From Thiomargarita sp. (GTDB taxonomy: Bacteria > Pseudomonadota > Gammaproteobacteria > Beggiatoales > Beggiatoaceae): 45,104 nucleotides of DNA. The stretch spans positions 1 through 45,104 of the forward strand of contig DYSU01000011.1 in the NCBI GenBank assembly GCA_020726335.1, in the 5' to 3' direction. Positions within the stretch are counted from its first letter, which is position 1; every line of letters begins with the position of its first letter. Shown here piece after piece: positions 45,069 through 45,104 of this stretch. A model generated the notes under the pieces. The model had not been told where the DNA came from. It saw only the letters and a list, made by a program, of their open reading frames with translations, and made no database searches. A program made the translations under genes and the position numbers.

Positions 45069-45104
45069 ATGAGATATAAAGACAGTGGTGTTGAATGGTT
45101 GGGG
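45069..45104 (+). CDS. hsdS: Type I restriction-modification specificity subunit, first 12 residues
   Basis: The window ends 12 codons into a plus-strand gene reading MRYKDSGVEWLG. This opening (YKDSGVEWLG, normally followed by EIPxHW) is highly characteristic of HsdS subunits, which carry the DNA target recognition domains. AAAGGAG lies about nine bases upstream. Only the first residues are visible, so the call rests on this one signature. Confidence 0.68.
   Translation, partial: MRYKDSGVEWLG

Overview
The window is a chromosomal segment of a free-living gammaproteobacterium that oxidises sulfur. The evidence is: adenylylsulfate reductase genes aprBA, the gammaproteobacterial order zapA - 6S RNA - 5-formyl-THF cyclo-ligase, E. 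coli-type gshA, rng, trmL and yqgE, and a PhoB/PhoR pair. Base composition looks moderate (mid-40s % GC by eye). PAS, GAF, roadblock and SPFH proteins next to aprBA would fit a Thiotrichales/Beggiatoa-like lineage, but the lineage is inference. No rRNA, tRNA, CRISPR array or intact insertion sequence was seen.

Layout. 1-564: 5' part of a secreted repeat-like protein (minus). 0.8-7.3 kb: MFS permease, trmL-apgM operon, lone gspJ, an SPFH/GYF protein with a zinc-ribbon membrane partner, yqgE. 7.3-9.7 kb: decayed diguanylate-cyclase relic and a GAF-HlyD fusion. 9.7-15.6 kb: yebC-ffh, rng, a histidine-phosphatase relic, coaD, ferredoxin, rfbD-like reductase, SseB-like protein. 15.6-21 kb (minus): sigma-54 response regulator, SPFH/stomatin, YejA-type binding protein with a small zinc-ribbon gene, AT-rich coiled-coil membrane protein. 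21-27.9 kb (plus): gshA, grpE, dnaK, dnaJ, trxB, with heat-shock-type promoters. 28.1-32.0 kb: an unusual signalling group (small GTPase, PhnD-like binding protein, PAS protein; divergent roadblock, OmpA-like and coiled-coil membrane proteins). 32.1-34.6 kb: aprBA. 35-39.4 kb (minus): hisC, fau, 6S RNA, zapA, a ZapB-like protein, mlaA, rplM-rpsI. 39.5-40.6 kb: two truncated genes facing away from each other. 40.6-44.2 kb (minus): smpB-phoB-phoR-beta-barrel-recX. 44.3-45.1 kb: broken CobW GTPase gene abutting the start of a type I restriction specificity gene (hsdS).

How the genes work together. AprBA supplies the oxidative sulfite-to-sulfate branch; grpE/dnaK/dnaJ, trxB and gshA form a protein-quality and thiol-redox block; ffh, 6S RNA, ribosomal proteins, smpB and rng are housekeeping. 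The 28-32 kb group combines roadblock and GTPase parts, as in MglAB and Streptomyces conservons, with ligand- and redox-sensing modules; it is the best candidate here for an undescribed system. A second theme is gene decay by deletion: five loci hold recognisable ends of genes whose middles or starts are missing, two of them cyclic-di-GMP enzymes, inside otherwise compact and intact operons.
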